From: Vitrella brassicaformis
Taxonomy: Eukaryota > Sar > Vitrellaceae
NCBI GenBank assembly: GCA_001179505.1
Contig: CDMY01000317.1
Coordinates: forward strand, 1 to 64,000
DNA: 64,000 bases
Reading direction: 5' to 3'
In this document: positions 11,638 through 22,510 of the stretch, piece by piece
Layout: each line of letters starts with the position of its first letter
How positions within the stretch are numbered: the first letter of the stretch is position 1
The notes under the pieces: model-generated
What the model was told of the DNA's origin: nothing
Database searches by the model: none
The model's input: only the letters and a program-made list of their open reading frames with translations
Position numbers and translations under genes: made by a program

Positions 11638-12551
11638 ATGACTGACCAGCAGCAGCAGCGTCGCTCTCCTTCCATTGTGGTTACCGCGCCAATGCAGCTC
11701 CATCAGCAGAGTCAGCCCCACGCTGCCGTACTCGCGGCCTCGTACCCCACGGGCCCTTTCTTCCAGCACCAGCCCTCGTTCGGTGCGTCGTTCGGGTCGC
11801 CACCGCCGCCCCTGCAGCTCCAGAGACCGGGAGGCGACAACCAGCCCGCTCAGCCCGTCGCCTCACCGGTGCACCTCCAGAAGCACGTGGGGTTCCGTTC
11901 GCCGAGGTACATTCCGTCGCCTGCTCACTCCACCAGTGGTTCGCCCAATCGTTCGTCGCTGCTGGGGATGCCGCCCGGCGACATCCGACCCGCTCCGCCC
12001 GTGTATGTGCCGACGCCACGGTACTCGTACCTGCCTCGCGGCAGCCAGGTGCTGAGCATGTACAGCGCCCAGCAGCCGATGTCGGTGCACCCGCTGCTGG
12101 TGACGGAGCAGGGGTTGAGTCCGGTGTCGACCTATCGTGTGTCGGGGGGTTCGTTGGCCTACGGGGAGGGGGCGCCCTCGTCGCCCAGCGGGTCGATATC
12201 GCCTCCACCACACATGATGCAGGGGGGGTCATCGCCGCTGGCTCGGTGCGAGAAGTGGACCGACGCCGCGAACATCTTCAAGGCGCGCATTGGGTATTCG
12301 CTGCCGGGGCTGCGCGAGGACTTCGCGGCGGTATAGAACACGAAAGGAGGGAGGGAGGAACGAAGAGAGACACGTGCTCTTTGGTGTGTGGGTGTGGTTG
12401 GGTTGTGGATTTTCAGGTTGTGTCGGTGTTTGACAAGGAGTTCCAGACGTTGAAGGCCCGGCTGGAGGAGACGACCAAGCGGCTCGATGACGTGCTCGCC
12501 AATATCGAAAAGGAAAAGGAAACCACTGATAAACCAAAAAAAGAGCATTAA
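11638..12551 (+). CDS. Pro/Ser-rich protein with C-terminal coiled coil, unknown function
   Basis: Two exons, 11638-12330 and 12417-12551, join in phase 0 to give 275 residues. The start is the ATG of MTDQQQQ. Residues 1-200 are rich in Pro, Ser, Gln and Tyr and probably disordered. The last 70 residues are different: CEKWTDAANIFKARIGYSLP leads across the splice into an amphipathic helix (FDKEFQTLKARLEETTKRLD) with heptad-like spacing, ending in a Lys/Glu-rich tail. The folded C-terminus looks like the functional part, perhaps a dimerising or scaffold-binding helix. Family not recognised. Confidence 0.65.
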
Positions 12552-13539
12552 TCCTGAAGGTACGATGGATGCATCGCACAGCTACGCAGGCCGGAAGGGA
12601 GACGCGATTGTTCTTTCTTTGCTGTGTTCGGCAGGGTGCGGTGCGTGGAATGGCTGAAGGGTTATGGAATCATGTGTGGATTCATGTGTGCATTTGTGGG
12701 CTGAAGGACTGACATGACATGGGTGGAGAGTGACTCTCAAAGCAGAGTGGTATGAGCCGATGGATGACACGGCCGGTCGCTCTCGCATGGGGTACTTAAA
12801 CATGCACTGCGCCAATCGTCAACACACAGAGCATCAGACACAAAAACTCCATTCTCAGACACAAAGAACTGCCGCGGCACGCACAAATGTCCATCCNNNN
12901 NNNNNNNNNNNNNNNNNNNNNNNNNNNNNNNNNNNNNNNNNNNNNNNNNNNNNNNNNNNNNNNNNNNNNNNNNNNNNNNNNNNNNNNNNNNNNNNNNNNN
13001 NNNNNNNNNNNNNNNNNNNNNNNNNNNNNNNNNNNNNNNNNNNNNNNNNNNNNNNNNNNNNNNNNNNNNNNNNNNNNNNNNNNNNNNNNNNNNNNNNNNN
13101 NNNNNNNNNNNNNNNNNNNNNNNNNNNNNNNNNNNNNNNNNNNNNNNNNNNNNNNNNNNNNNNNNNNNNNNNNNNNNNNNNNNNNNNNNNNNNNNNCCCT
13201 CCTAGTCGCCTGCGTGGCCTCCGCTCGTCTCATCGCCTGCCTTCTCTGAAGTGCTCTCCGGTCCCCAATTCATGCGCTCTGCCGCACGCAGACACACACG
13301 TACACATCGACCACTGGTCAGTCGTGATATGGTGCTTAAGTGGGCCTACTGTCGAGTGAGTCTAGATTCTCTTGTATCTGACTCAGCAGGTCCGGCCGCT
13401 TCTGGAAGCGTGTGTTGTCCGGCCCACTTGCCGTCTGTTTCGACGGCTTAGCAATCACAGTCTGGCGCCTGCATATAACACACGCAGACAGAGATACAGA
13501 GTAAGGACAAATCGCATACGGGCAATTTATATTGCCACC
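12552..13539. other. convergent intergenic region with a 300-N gap
   Basis: This is the 3' space between the coiled-coil gene and the p25-alpha-like gene. The sequence gap covers 12897-13196. No gene was seen in the readable parts; a small one could hide in the gap. Confidence 0.5.
12897..13196. other. assembly gap of 300 N
   Basis: Exactly 300 unknown bases, the same length as the other two gaps in the window, so probably a placeholder rather than a measured size. Confidence 0.95.
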
Positions 13540-14845
13540 TCACCTTTTGAGGGCCTTCTTGCCGTCGTCGGTGTCCTTGCCGGCCAGATCCTCAGTCGAC
13601 ATCTGTCTGGACTGGCTGGTGAACCTCTCACGCTCGTTTTCGATGGACTTGAAAGCGGCGGTCGTCAGGCGCCTGCGGGCTTCTCGATGTGCATCCGCTT
13701 TGCGAAATCCTTCGAAGGCTCCGCCGCCGGCATCGACGCGGCTGGCGGCGGGCACTCCTTCACGGACCCGCTTCTTGTTGAGGTGTGCTTCGATTGCATC
13801 CCTGCACCCCTCAACGACCTTAACACGGACCTGCATTGCAGGGATGGACACAGGGATGGACAGAGCATCTCTCCCATTCCGGGGCGCCCGTGTGTGTGTC
13901 TGCAGTGCACCGTTTGCGGGTCGATGTTGAGCTGCTTGGCGACACTTGCCAGGTAGTCCAGAAACACCTTGTACGTCAGCCCGCCAGCGCCCCGGTCTCT
14001 GTGGTAATCGAACAGCCGCAGCAGATCGCTCTTGTCGCACCATCGGCTATCATACAGACCCGAATCTCGCACCTGCAACGCACAAGAGAGAGAGAGAGCG
14101 GGCGACAAGCCATATCCCACGCACAAGACCCCCTCACCATCTTCAACAGCCCTGCAAAATGGATGAGCGAATCAGCCTCTGCGTGCCCGTCATACGCCAA
14201 ACGCAGCCTCTTGTCGACCACCGCTTCACTCAGGGGGGCTGGCGCTTCTCTGGCGGCCGACTCAGGCCGGGGAGGGCCAGGGCCCGTCGGGGCACTGGCT
14301 GGGGCGCTGACCGGCGGGGTGGGCCTGGTAGTGTGCGCACGAGCCCTGTCAAAGTCATCAAGCACCGTGTCGATGGAGTGGATGAACCGTTCTATGAGGC
14401 TCGGATCGTCGCTGAAGTGATTTCTCAACGTGTTCACGACATCACTGGCCACAGACCACAAGGCAGGGGAATCCAATGAGGCATGCCCATGCCCTTCATC
14501 GTCTCCAGGACCTGCCTGCTTCTCCTGCCTCTCCCCCACCTCACTTGGCGATGGCGACTGAGGTCACTTTTGGCGGCAGACCGCCGTTGCTTGGGTCGAC
14601 TTTGCCGCTTGAGAAGTCTTCAGGACGCTCCAGAAAGGCTGAACACGAACAACGAGGAAGGGAATCATCAGGATGGCTTTCTGACTGACCGGCACTCTTG
14701 TCGACGTCCGTAACTCACTTTCAGATAGGGAGCGAAAGTCAAAGGGGGTAGAGTCCCGGCGATGGCCAGGGGTGCCGCTGGCCTTTTCTCCTCGGTCTTC
14801 CTCTGTCATCTTTCCTTCATCCAACCCAGAATTTGAAGCGCGCAT
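13540..14845 (-). CDS. p25-alpha (TPPP)-like protein, five exons
   Basis: Exons are 14845-14719, 14638-14568, 14515-14138, 14072-13911 and 13830-13540, giving 342 residues in one frame. Residues about 160-246 (FAGLLKMVRDSGLYDSRWCD, then DLLRLFDYHRDRG and TYKVFLDYLASVAKQL) resemble the p25-alpha fold of tubulin-polymerisation-promoting proteins, which bundle microtubules and are conserved in ciliated protists. The C-terminus is long, basic and Arg/Lys-rich. The splice between exons 2 and 3 is the weak point: without the 52-nt intron 14567-14516 the frame stops soon after, in VAIAK, and the locus would be two genes. Family assignment is tentative. Confidence 0.55.
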
Positions 14846-15012
14846 CTCAACGGCGGCTAACGGTTTTTCCTGGACCGGCTGGCTGATTGTCCTCTGCCCG
14901 CAGCCCTCCGCAGCTTCCCAACTGTTTGCAGCCCTCCCCTCCCCTGCTGCAGACCCCACCCGCCCCCTTCAGGCAGACGACAGACAGACGGACAGCCCCA
15001 GCCCCGTTGTCG
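14846..15012. promoter_or_regulatory. divergent promoter region
   Basis: 167 bp lie between the starts of the p25-alpha-like gene (14845, -) and the KDEL-receptor-like gene (15013, +). The stretch is CT/CAG-rich with no recognisable core element. Confidence 0.4.
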
Positions 15013-16316
15013 ATGGTGACAACGCGACAGATGGAGTACCGGCGGGCGACGGACGTGACTGTCGGTGGTGTGCAGCTGGACCTGAAGAAGATTCAGCGGA
15101 GTGTGTCGTGCTGGGCCCTTGACCGCAAGTTCTGGATGAGGCACCAGAAGGAGGTCAAGGCGTGGGCGGCTTTCGTTGTCGTCCTGCTCGTCTGCTACAA
15201 ATACTTCTCAGATGGAGGTAGGCACCGGGGTGTGCCGGGCGTGGGTGGGGCGGGTGGTCAGGACACACACGTGGGGTGGGGTGGGGTGAGGTTGGAGGGC
15301 ACACTTGCGGCTCGTCCTCCGTGTTGGTTTGCTGGATGGCTGGGTGCAGGGTTCAGTGCGATTCTGACGCTGTCGTCGGCATTTCAGTGTTTCGCGTTTG
15401 TGCTCCTGGTGGTCAAGATTGTGACACAGGGCAACTGTGCGGGCATCAGCACACACTCCCTCGTCATGAACGGGGTGGCGCTACTCTCACGGCTGTGCTC
15501 CACACTCTTCTTCAACGGCTACCTGCCCGTCGACAAGTGCTCACACACACACACACACCCCACACGCGGACGCGGCAACGCACGTGTCCAATGTCTGTTT
15601 CGCTGGTTCAGGTCCGGCGACTGGGTGTACCAGGCGGCTGACGTTTTGTCCCTGGTACTGACGGTCCTCATCCACATCCTCATGAGGACTCGGTACAGGA
15701 GCACCTACCAGGCGCAGCACGACAAGTTCCCCTTCATCCTCCCCACACTCATCGCCGCGGGCCTGGCCTTCCTCGTACACCCCCGCCTCAACAACTGGCT
15801 CCCCGCCGACTTCGCATGGACATTCGGCCTCTACGTCGAGTCACTCGCCATGCTGCCACAACTCTTTATGATGGTACAAGCGGATGGATGGATAGATGGA
15901 TGGATGGATGGTCCCCCACACACGCAGACGCAGACAGATCGGCCACATTGCTTCTGTGTGTCGGGTGGGGTGGGGTGTCCATCAGAGTAAGGCTGGTGGC
16001 GAGGTGGAGGCTCTGAACAGCCACTTTGTGGCGTCCGTTGCGGCGAGTCGGTTCCTGGCCTTCCTGTTCTGGGTGCACTCGTACACAGAACTGGGGCCCA
16101 GGAGGGGCAAGGGATTCAACTATGCCGGTAGGGATCCGTGCCAGCTTGATGATCGATGGCTACACGGCATCAGGTGTTGTGTGTGTTGGCCTTATAGGTT
16201 GGGGTGTATTGGTGGCGTTTGGGACCCAGCTGCTCGCTCTGGCGGACTTTCTGTACCACTACATCAACTCCATCCGGCTGGGCAGGGCGCTCATCATTCC
16301 GGAGATGGGCGTCTGA
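15013..16316 (+). CDS. ER lumen protein-retaining (KDEL) receptor-like protein, five exons
   Basis: Exons 15013-15217, 15350-15536, 15612-15873, 15986-16127 and 16198-16316 give 304 residues. A polar N-terminus of about 50 residues precedes seven hydrophobic segments. Family features are visible in order: YKYFSDGGFSA, FQCFAFVLLVVKI, GISTHSLVMNGV, SRLCSTLFFNGYLPVDK, the membrane segment DVLSLVLTVLIHILM, LEVESLAMLPQLFMM-like text (here YVESLAMLPQ), ASRFLAFLFWVHSYTEL and LADFLYHYINSI. KDEL receptors return escaped ER proteins from the Golgi. The length fits the longer ERD2-related branch rather than the ~212-residue classical receptor. A second in-frame ATG at 15031 is an alternative start. Confidence 0.85.
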
Positions 16317-17952
16317 GTGAGCTAGACGACGCTGTGCATGGTGTCCATGGTGTTATCGTATCGTATCGTATTGCATGGTATTGTTGGTTCGGGGCCTGTC
16401 TGCCATATGCCATAATATGCACACACATGCGATGGGTGTACATGTTTGTATGTATTGGCTGCTCCGGTGTTGCTCTCTCTATCTCTTTCTCCTTCCTCTC
16501 TCTCTCCTGTCTCTCTCCTCTCTCTTTCTCTCCCACCCTCCCTCTCTCTGTGTCTGCACTGCCATGAAATGATTTAAACCGCCTGCCTGCCTGCCTCGGG
16601 TGCCTCCGTGTGTCTATGAAACTCTTTGCTCTCCCTCCCTTCCTCTGGCTGCTGGTTGCTGCTGCTGGTGAGCTAGTCACATAGACCTACGGCACCGTAG
16701 CGAGGGTAGGCACAGACTCTTTTGGCCTTCCTAGGATGGATGGATCGAGAGAAAAGGCAAGGCGGCAGGGGTTGACTTGACGATTGACGAGAACGATCGA
16801 TATTTATCGGGGTGTGTGTCTGTGTGTGTGTGCGTGTGTATGTGTGTGTGTATACGTTAGGTGGAGCTGTCTGGTTTTGTGTGATGCAATGTGTGAGAGG
16901 TGGGTGTGTGGTGTGGAGCGTGGTGTGCAGTGTGGAGTGTGTAATTGCGTGTCTGCATGTCTCTCGCGGTGTACAGCCAGCTCAGCTGTACAGTGACAAT
17001 CGACGTCGGCCGATCGATCCACATCGATATTCCCCGTGTACAAATGTGGGTGGGTGTTGTACATGTGTACTGTATATACATATAACACACAACATACAGA
17101 CGCCTGTCCTTCTGCCTCCCTACCTGACCTGCCTATGCGCCTGCCTATACCCGCCTGCCTGCCTGCGTACGCTCTCGCCTTTCTGTCTGTTCTGTTTGTG
17201 ACCGAGAGCTCGCCTGTCTGCCTGCCCGCCTGCCTGTCTGTCTGTCTGTCTCTGCGTACCTGCATGGCCGTACACACATACAGGTACACACACACACAAG
17301 TACGCTTCATTCATACCATTGGACAGGACAGCATACACAGGGATGGGTTCTGCGTGTGTGATGGATTGTTGCTCCGATGGAGGAAGGGAGGGTGGAGTGA
17401 GTGAGAGGCAGCCAGCGGAGCGGAGCGGGGCAAGACACACACGCATCGATCATATCGATGTGAAGGGCATCGTGTGCGCGCGTGTGTATGTCGATGTCTC
17501 TGCTGGCTTCCAACTCTCTCCGATCCCCAGCAGATCGATAATCGATGTAGGATGATGCTTACGGTAGCCGGATGCTGCAATAAATCGCGGCTGAGTGGCC
17601 GACTGACTGACTGACTGTCTGTCTGCATGGAAGAGAGAGGACGGTGAACGAGAGAGCGAGAGAGGTATGATCGACCAGAGAGAGAGGAAGTGTTTTTTTG
17701 CGGCATGGTAGTGCTGCCTGTGCCTTTGCCTGCCTGATTCATGGTTTGATGGTGAGATTGATGGACTGACTGACTGACTGATGTGCAGGAGTCCATGGGT
17801 CTGTCTGTCTGTCTCTGCGTGTCTCCTGTACGTGAGTGTGAGTGTGTGTGTCTGTGACCATGATGGTGTCGGATTATGCCAACAGGCACCTTCGTGTGTT
17901 AGTCTTCCTGACTCAAAGGTGATCCGCCATCCCCAAAAGGAGCCTCGCCCAC
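16317..17952. other. tandem intergenic region rich in microsatellites
   Basis: Between two plus-strand genes lies about 1.6 kb of GT/TG, CT and CTGT/TGCC repeats (16485-16550, 16812-16850, 17150-17260, 17760-17860). Reading frames here are repeats of Cys/Val/Leu and do not look coding. Confidence 0.5.
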
Positions 17953-17990
17953 GGGGTTAGGGTTGCTGAAACCCTGCAGTTTAACCCTGC
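17953..17990. promoter_or_regulatory. AACCCT-type motif cluster upstream of the PPPDE gene
   Basis: GGGGTTAGGGTT (17953-17964) is followed by AAACCCTGCAGTTTAACCCT (17969-17988), 100-135 bp before the start codon at 18088. The motif type also occurs upstream of 8543 and 21560. A regulatory role is inferred. Confidence 0.4.
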
Positions 17991-18087
17991 ACTTGACGCC
18001 TTTTCCCGATGAAGAGGAAATGACGGGCGCGTTGACGTGGTGACAGTATCAGCACAGCGCAGCGCAGCTGTGATCCGATTGACGCAG

Positions 18088-20026
18088 ATGGGCGGCCGGC
18101 CTGAGAGCAGCGAGGATACAGTGAGCGACGGTGGTGACATTCCGATTGGCCACTCTCCCTCGCTGAGCAGTGACTTCTCGCCGCACGTGCGGGTCAACGT
18201 TTATGACCTGGACGACTTCACCGGCAGGATCAACCGCATGGTGCGCGTCTTCAACACAGGTCAGTCAAAGACCACAACAACAGATCAATCTGCTCTAGCT
18301 TGTATGCGTGCTGTTTGTATGTGTGTGTGGCTCTCTCTCCTCTCTCTGTCAGGCGTGTTTCATGCTGGTGTTGAGGTCTACGGGGTGGAGTGGTACGTGG
18401 GAATGAAAGAAATGAACACACACAGGGAAAGAACTGGGCAAGTGTTTTGTGTGTTGACCTGCAGGTCGTTCGGTCAGACTGGCGACGACAGCACTGGTGT
18501 GACGAGCAACGACCCGCAAGGCCACACCGGACACATATACAGAGAAAGCATCGACATGGGGTGAGTGAGTGAGACCGGCACACACCGACACAACCAGCCA
18601 ACCACCCACCACCCACCACCGCTCATGAGTGCAGCGATACACGCCTCTCCCCTCGCCAAGTGCTCGACCTGATCGAGCAGCTCGAAATAGACTGGCCAGG
18701 TCAACAACACAACCCAACAAACATCCCTCTGTCTGTCTGTCTGTCTGCCTGCCTGCAGGTGACTCGTACAACATTCTGAAGCGCAACTGCATCACGTTCT
18801 GCGACCAGTTCTGCGAGCTGCTGGGAGTGGGTTCGCTGCCAGAGTGGCTCAAGAGCGCACAGACACAGGGCACACGACTCGGGGAGCGAGTAGATGCCGC
18901 CGTCGATCGCATCAAGGTGCGCCGCGCGACAGACGGAGAGAGACGGAGAGAGACGGAGAGAGACGGAGAGAGAGAAAGAGGGAGGGAGGGAGGGAAGAGG
19001 ATACACGTGTACCTGTGTGCCTTTGTGTTTGTCGTCCGCTAGTGGATCGACTCGTCCTTGGGCATATCCAAGACGGTTCAGTCGATGGGACGGGCCATTA
19101 GCAACAAGAACGAGGTGAGGGAAGAGAATAAGACAAGGTGCGCGCCATGTTGATATGCGTGTGCGTGAATGAATGGTCAGGAGTATGGAGTGACCAGGAA
19201 GGTCGAAGAGGCCGCCAGAAAAGTAGGCAGGCACCTGAAGATCTTGGCCACACGAGAGACAGAAGACAATAGCAACTTCCTTGTCCTCTCCCTCCCTCCA
19301 TTGAACAGGCAGGCAGTGCGATGTCCTCATCCCTCGACCGTCTGGCCGTCGCCGTCCAAGATGCGCTGGCGACCGCTTCTAAACCATCGTTGCCGTCATC
19401 ACCTCGGCGTGTCTACCCGGACCAAGCTGCTGATGGCCCGCTGGAGCCCCCGCACGTCAGGGCGATGCGCGACAAGCTCACGGAAGGCACACATGGGGTG
19501 AGTGGGATGGGCGAATGCATTTGTGTACTGTATGTGCATTTGTGTGATTGTGTGTGTGTGGAAGCAGGTGGTGGAGTGGCGGCGGTCGGATGATCGGGAG
19601 GGTGTCGTGGCGCCGGCGGCGGTGAGCAGCTCCTACGAGAACGGCACACCCGTCCAGCCATCAGCCGCAGCAGGAGCGGGAGCGGGGGAGCAGAGGCCAC
19701 AGGTGAGACAGACGTGTGTGTCAGGCAGGCACCACACAGTCAGGAGGGTGTGAGTGAGACTTAGCCATCCTTTGGCTCTGGGTGTCTGTCTGGGCGTGGG
19801 TGTGTGGTGTGTAGGGTGGGCTGTATCCACCTCTATCGGACGTTGTGGTCAGGCCAGCAAAGGCAAAGGTACGACGTCAGTCAGGGCATGTCAGTCACCG
19901 TGTGGGGGCGGCGGTTTGTTTGTATCCTCTCTCTCTGTTTTTTTCTGTGTGGTGGTTTGTCTGCGTGTGCAGCCTGGCGACGATAGTGAGGGCATCACGA
20001 CCTGGAAATACGACGAGAGGACGTGA
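18088..20026 (+). CDS. PPPDE-domain cysteine peptidase (deSUMOylating isopeptidase-like), eleven exons
   Basis: Exons 18088-18259, 18353-18392, 18465-18560, 18635-18699, 18759-18916, 19043-19114, 19181-19222, 19309-19497, 19568-19702, 19815-19868 and 19973-20026 join to 358 residues. The PPPDE fold occupies about 35-160: VRVNVYDLDDFTGRINRM, the catalytic His in GVFHAGVEVYGVEW (about H61), SFGQTGD, and the catalytic Cys in YNILKRNCITFCDQF (about C135), followed by LLGVGSLPEWL. PPPDE enzymes remove SUMO or ubiquitin from proteins. The C-terminal 180 residues are Ser/Ala/Pro-rich with short helices and are not part of the domain. Very small exons (40, 42, 54 nt) are typical of this locus. Confidence 0.88.
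18931..18970. repeat. four perfect 10-bp tandem repeats in a PPPDE intron
   Basis: AGACGGAGAG is repeated four times without change inside intron 5 of the PPPDE gene. Confidence 0.9.
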
Positions 20027-20788
20027 TACACGGCATGCTTCTTTGTCTAGAGACGAAAGAATGTCTGTGTGTGTGTCGTGTGAGTATACAAACATCACAG
20101 CGGCATCGCATCCAGACGTGTGTGTAGATCAGACAGATGTGTGTATATCTGACTTTGCTGCTAGTTCCCCTTGCTGCTGTGGATGCACGTGTGTGTGTGT
20201 GTGGGTCTGAGTGGATGAGAACCTGACTGACTTACGTCGGCGGTCGGCCGCCAAAGGAAGGAGTGAGCCAGCCGTCGGTTGACTGACTGACTAAGTGACT
20301 GACTGACTAGTGCTGACATGACATCATGTGTGTCTGTCTGTGTATGTGTCTCTGTGTCTGTCTGGTGTCTATCCTATTATACATACTGACTCCTGCGTGC
20401 TGTCGTCTGATGTCATTGATCAAAGCAAGCAAGATATGCAGCTTGTATGAAGCTGCATATCTCGGGGTCTAGTGTTCGCAACTAAGTCGACTCCATCCAT
20501 CCATCCATCCCATGTGGTGCCGACGACTACGCTACAGAGCACCAGCCATGCACCCACACACACACGCACGCGCTGCCTCGCAGACAGGCAGGCACAATCA
20601 TCGGACAGTCAGTCAGGCCTCCCACATACTGTACTGCACATAGACAGAGGGGCAGTCGCTTGATTAGCGACTAGAAGCATATATCGCTCTATGGTGTAGG
20701 GCAGGGTAGGGTGGTCCGCCTCCTTTCCTATTAAGTACACGTACGCACACGGCCAGCCTGCCTGCCTGTGGCCCTATCTAGCAGCTAG
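20027..20788. other. convergent intergenic region
   Basis: This lies between the 3' ends of the PPPDE gene (+) and the BRI3-like gene (-). It holds GACT and CTGT repeats and a perfect hairpin at 20432-20462. No gene was seen. Confidence 0.5.
20432..20462. repeat. perfect 13-bp inverted repeat, 5-nt loop
   Basis: AGATATGCAGCTT (20432-20444), loop GTATG, then AAGCTGCATATCT (20450-20462). All 13 pairs match. It lies between two converging genes, so it could mark a 3' end or a small structured RNA; no such function is shown. Confidence 0.9.
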
Positions 20789-21097
20789 CTATTTCTGAAC
20801 CCTGCCGCACTTCTTGCAGCTCTTCTCCATCATGGCCAGGCAGCAGAGAATACCTGTTGCAATAACGCACACACACAAACACATGATGACAGAGGCCAGT
20901 TGTGTTGCGATGCATGAGTGGCTCCTACCGATGGGGAAGCAGAGGACAGCGAGAGTCAGTCCGCAGCACGTCGGCTGCACCTCTGTGAACTCGCAGACGC
21001 CTCCCCTTTCGCACCCCCCCGACAGCACCACCTGATGGACGACCGGGAGCTGCGGTTGCTGGACCACCGGCGGAGGCAGGGGAGATGGAGCCGACAT
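20789..21097 (-). CDS. BRI3-like small membrane protein, two exons
   Basis: Exons 21097-20929 and 20853-20789 give 77 residues. A Pro/Gln-rich N-terminus is followed by a Cys-rich segment (CERGGVCEFTEVQPTCCG), a hydrophobic stretch (LTLAVLCFPIGILCCLAMM) and a C-terminal CKKCGRVQK. This order, a Cys pair, a membrane-embedded segment with CC, then CxxC near the end, is that of brain protein I3 (BRI3), an endolysosomal membrane protein related in style to LITAF. The identification rests on pattern and length only. Confidence 0.65.
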   Translation of the reverse strand: MSAPSPLPPPVVQQPQLPVVHQVVLSGGCERGGVCEFTEVQPTCCGLTLAVLCFPIGRSHSCIATQLASVIMCLCVCVIATGILCCLAMMEKSCKKCGRVQK

Positions 21098-21266
21098 CTC
21101 TCACTCGCTGCTCGGGACACTTGACGAGGAATCAAGGTGTGAGTGCAGCTAGATAAGGCGCAAGGGAACAACACAGGCTAGCCGGGGAGTAGCACAGAGC
21201 GACACACAGATGTACAGAGATGCAAAGAAGCGACAGATGAATGAATGGGTGAGGAACCAAGCAGTC

Positions 21267-21326
21267 GAGCGGTCTTATGCAAGACAAGATCTCTGCGAGC
21301 GGTCTTATGCAAGACAAGATCTCTGC
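21267..21326. repeat. 30-bp direct tandem duplication
   Basis: A 30-bp unit (GAGCGGTCTTATGCAAGACA plus AGATCTCTGC) occurs twice, identical and head to tail, between the BRI3-like gene and the orphan gene at 21560. Confidence 0.95.
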
Positions 21327-21513
21327 GACAGAGAGAGGGAGGGCGGGAAGGGAGAGGAGAGAGAGGACAAGATGTGTGCGAATCGGGAATGGAGGAGAGG
21401 AGAGATGGGATCATGACACGAACTCCTCCGCCACTCAGATAAAACTGGTCTAAGCCGTAAGGCGTGTCCTTCACCGTCAGGCCTCCTACATTGTACACCC
21501 AAACGTTTACCTA

Positions 21514-21531
21514 GACCCTAAACCCTGCCCC
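21514..21531. promoter_or_regulatory. CCCTAAACCCT motif upstream of the 21560 gene
   Basis: GACCCTAAACCCTGCCCC lies 29-46 bp before the start codon. It equals one and a half units of a plant-type telomere repeat. It is a third instance of this motif near a gene start in this window. Confidence 0.4.
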
Positions 21532-21559
21532 TGATTCGATCCATTTGCATGCGCTCGAG

Positions 21560-22510
21560 ATGCGCCCCACACGCGCGGCCGTGCATCAGGCTGGCGTCAG
21601 CAAGGTCACGGCAGCCCTCCAGCAGTGCAACCTCTTCGAGGTGGCCCACCTCCCACACTCACCCGTCTCCCTCGCCATCCAGCGCAAGGGCTCCTCGGCA
21701 GACCTGTGGACCCCTCTCGCCACACGATGCGCATCAGCCTTCCGGCCACAAACGCAGACCTGCTCATTCAGCGGCCTGAAGAGCTGCCACGGCGTCCCGG
21801 TCATCTGCGTCCTGCTTGACCCTTTTCTGACGTGGTTCTTCGATGGGACTCTGCTTGCCAGGATGCGGTCAGGCCGTCTCGAGGTGGTCAAGGGCGGCAA
21901 GTGGGACGCATGCAGCTATCGCTGCAGCGATGGGACGACCACCAAGCCGCTGTGGCTGCGGTGCTGGACAGCTCTGGAAGACCCCTCTTTTCTCAGGATG
22001 TCTTTCGACGAGCTGAGACGACGCCCACCGCCCCAGCAGACATGCACACGGCAGCCCCGAAACGGGCTCTCATCGGTGCTCTCGGCAGCGGGAATCCCTG
22101 TGACCTGCCCCTCATTCGGCCCCATGACATGGCGAGACGGAGACAAAACCGCTCCCATCCGGGTGGCGATGACAAAAGCCAGGCACAGTCGGGTGGAGTA
22201 CAAGCGATATGGCCATTGGGTGGGGTGGACCACCGAAGACACACAGACAGGGGATGGCGTTGACCTGCTCGTGGTGGAAACCGGTGAGCATGTCTACGCC
22301 ATTCCAACCATAGCGCTTCTCAATCACACAGGGGTGTCTAGAAAGGGTTTCCTCCTGTATCCCCCTGGCACACCGGTCGGCACCCGAGGGCCGAAGAGGG
22401 GCGAGATGTGGGCGGAGGAGTATCGCATCGATGTGGGGGAGAAAGAGCATGCCACGAGACAGCTGCGACGCATTTTTGAGATGGTTAAGTGGAGAGGGTG
22501 TGATGCGTGA
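21560..22510 (+). CDS. single-exon protein, unknown function
   Basis: One frame of 316 residues starts at ATG 21560 (MRPTRAAVHQ). It is globular in composition, without a signal peptide or membrane segment. The N-terminal half has Cys residues in FDGTLLARMRSGRLEVV and KWDACSYRCSDGTT contexts. The C-terminal half contains VEYKRYGHWVGWTTEDTQ and VDLLVVETGEHVYAIP, which read like beta strands. There may be an internal repeat of a WxxW-flanked strand pattern. I recognise no family. It is one of only two long intronless genes in the window. Confidence 0.6.
   Translation: MRPTRAAVHQAGVSKVTAALQQCNLFEVAHLPHSPVSLAIQRKGSSADLWTPLATRCASAFRPQTQTCSFSGLKSCHGVPVICVLLDPFLTWFFDGTLLARMRSGRLEVVKGGKWDACSYRCSDGTTTKPLWLRCWTALEDPSFLRMSFDELRRRPPPQQTCTRQPRNGLSSVLSAAGIPVTCPSFGPMTWRDGDKTAPIRVAMTKARHSRVEYKRYGHWVGWTTEDTQTGDGVDLLVVETGEHVYAIPTIALLNHTGVSRKGFLLYPPGTPVGTRGPKRGEMWAEEYRIDVGEKEHATRQLRRIFEMVKWRGCDA

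Noticed and set aside
16784-17404. Overlapping Cys/Val/His-rich frames
   Set aside because: They are translations of GT/CA and CTGT repeats with no sign of selection.
21514-21531. A true telomere or chromosome end at the CCCTAAACCCT sequence
   Set aside because: It is only one and a half repeats, with genes continuing on both sides.
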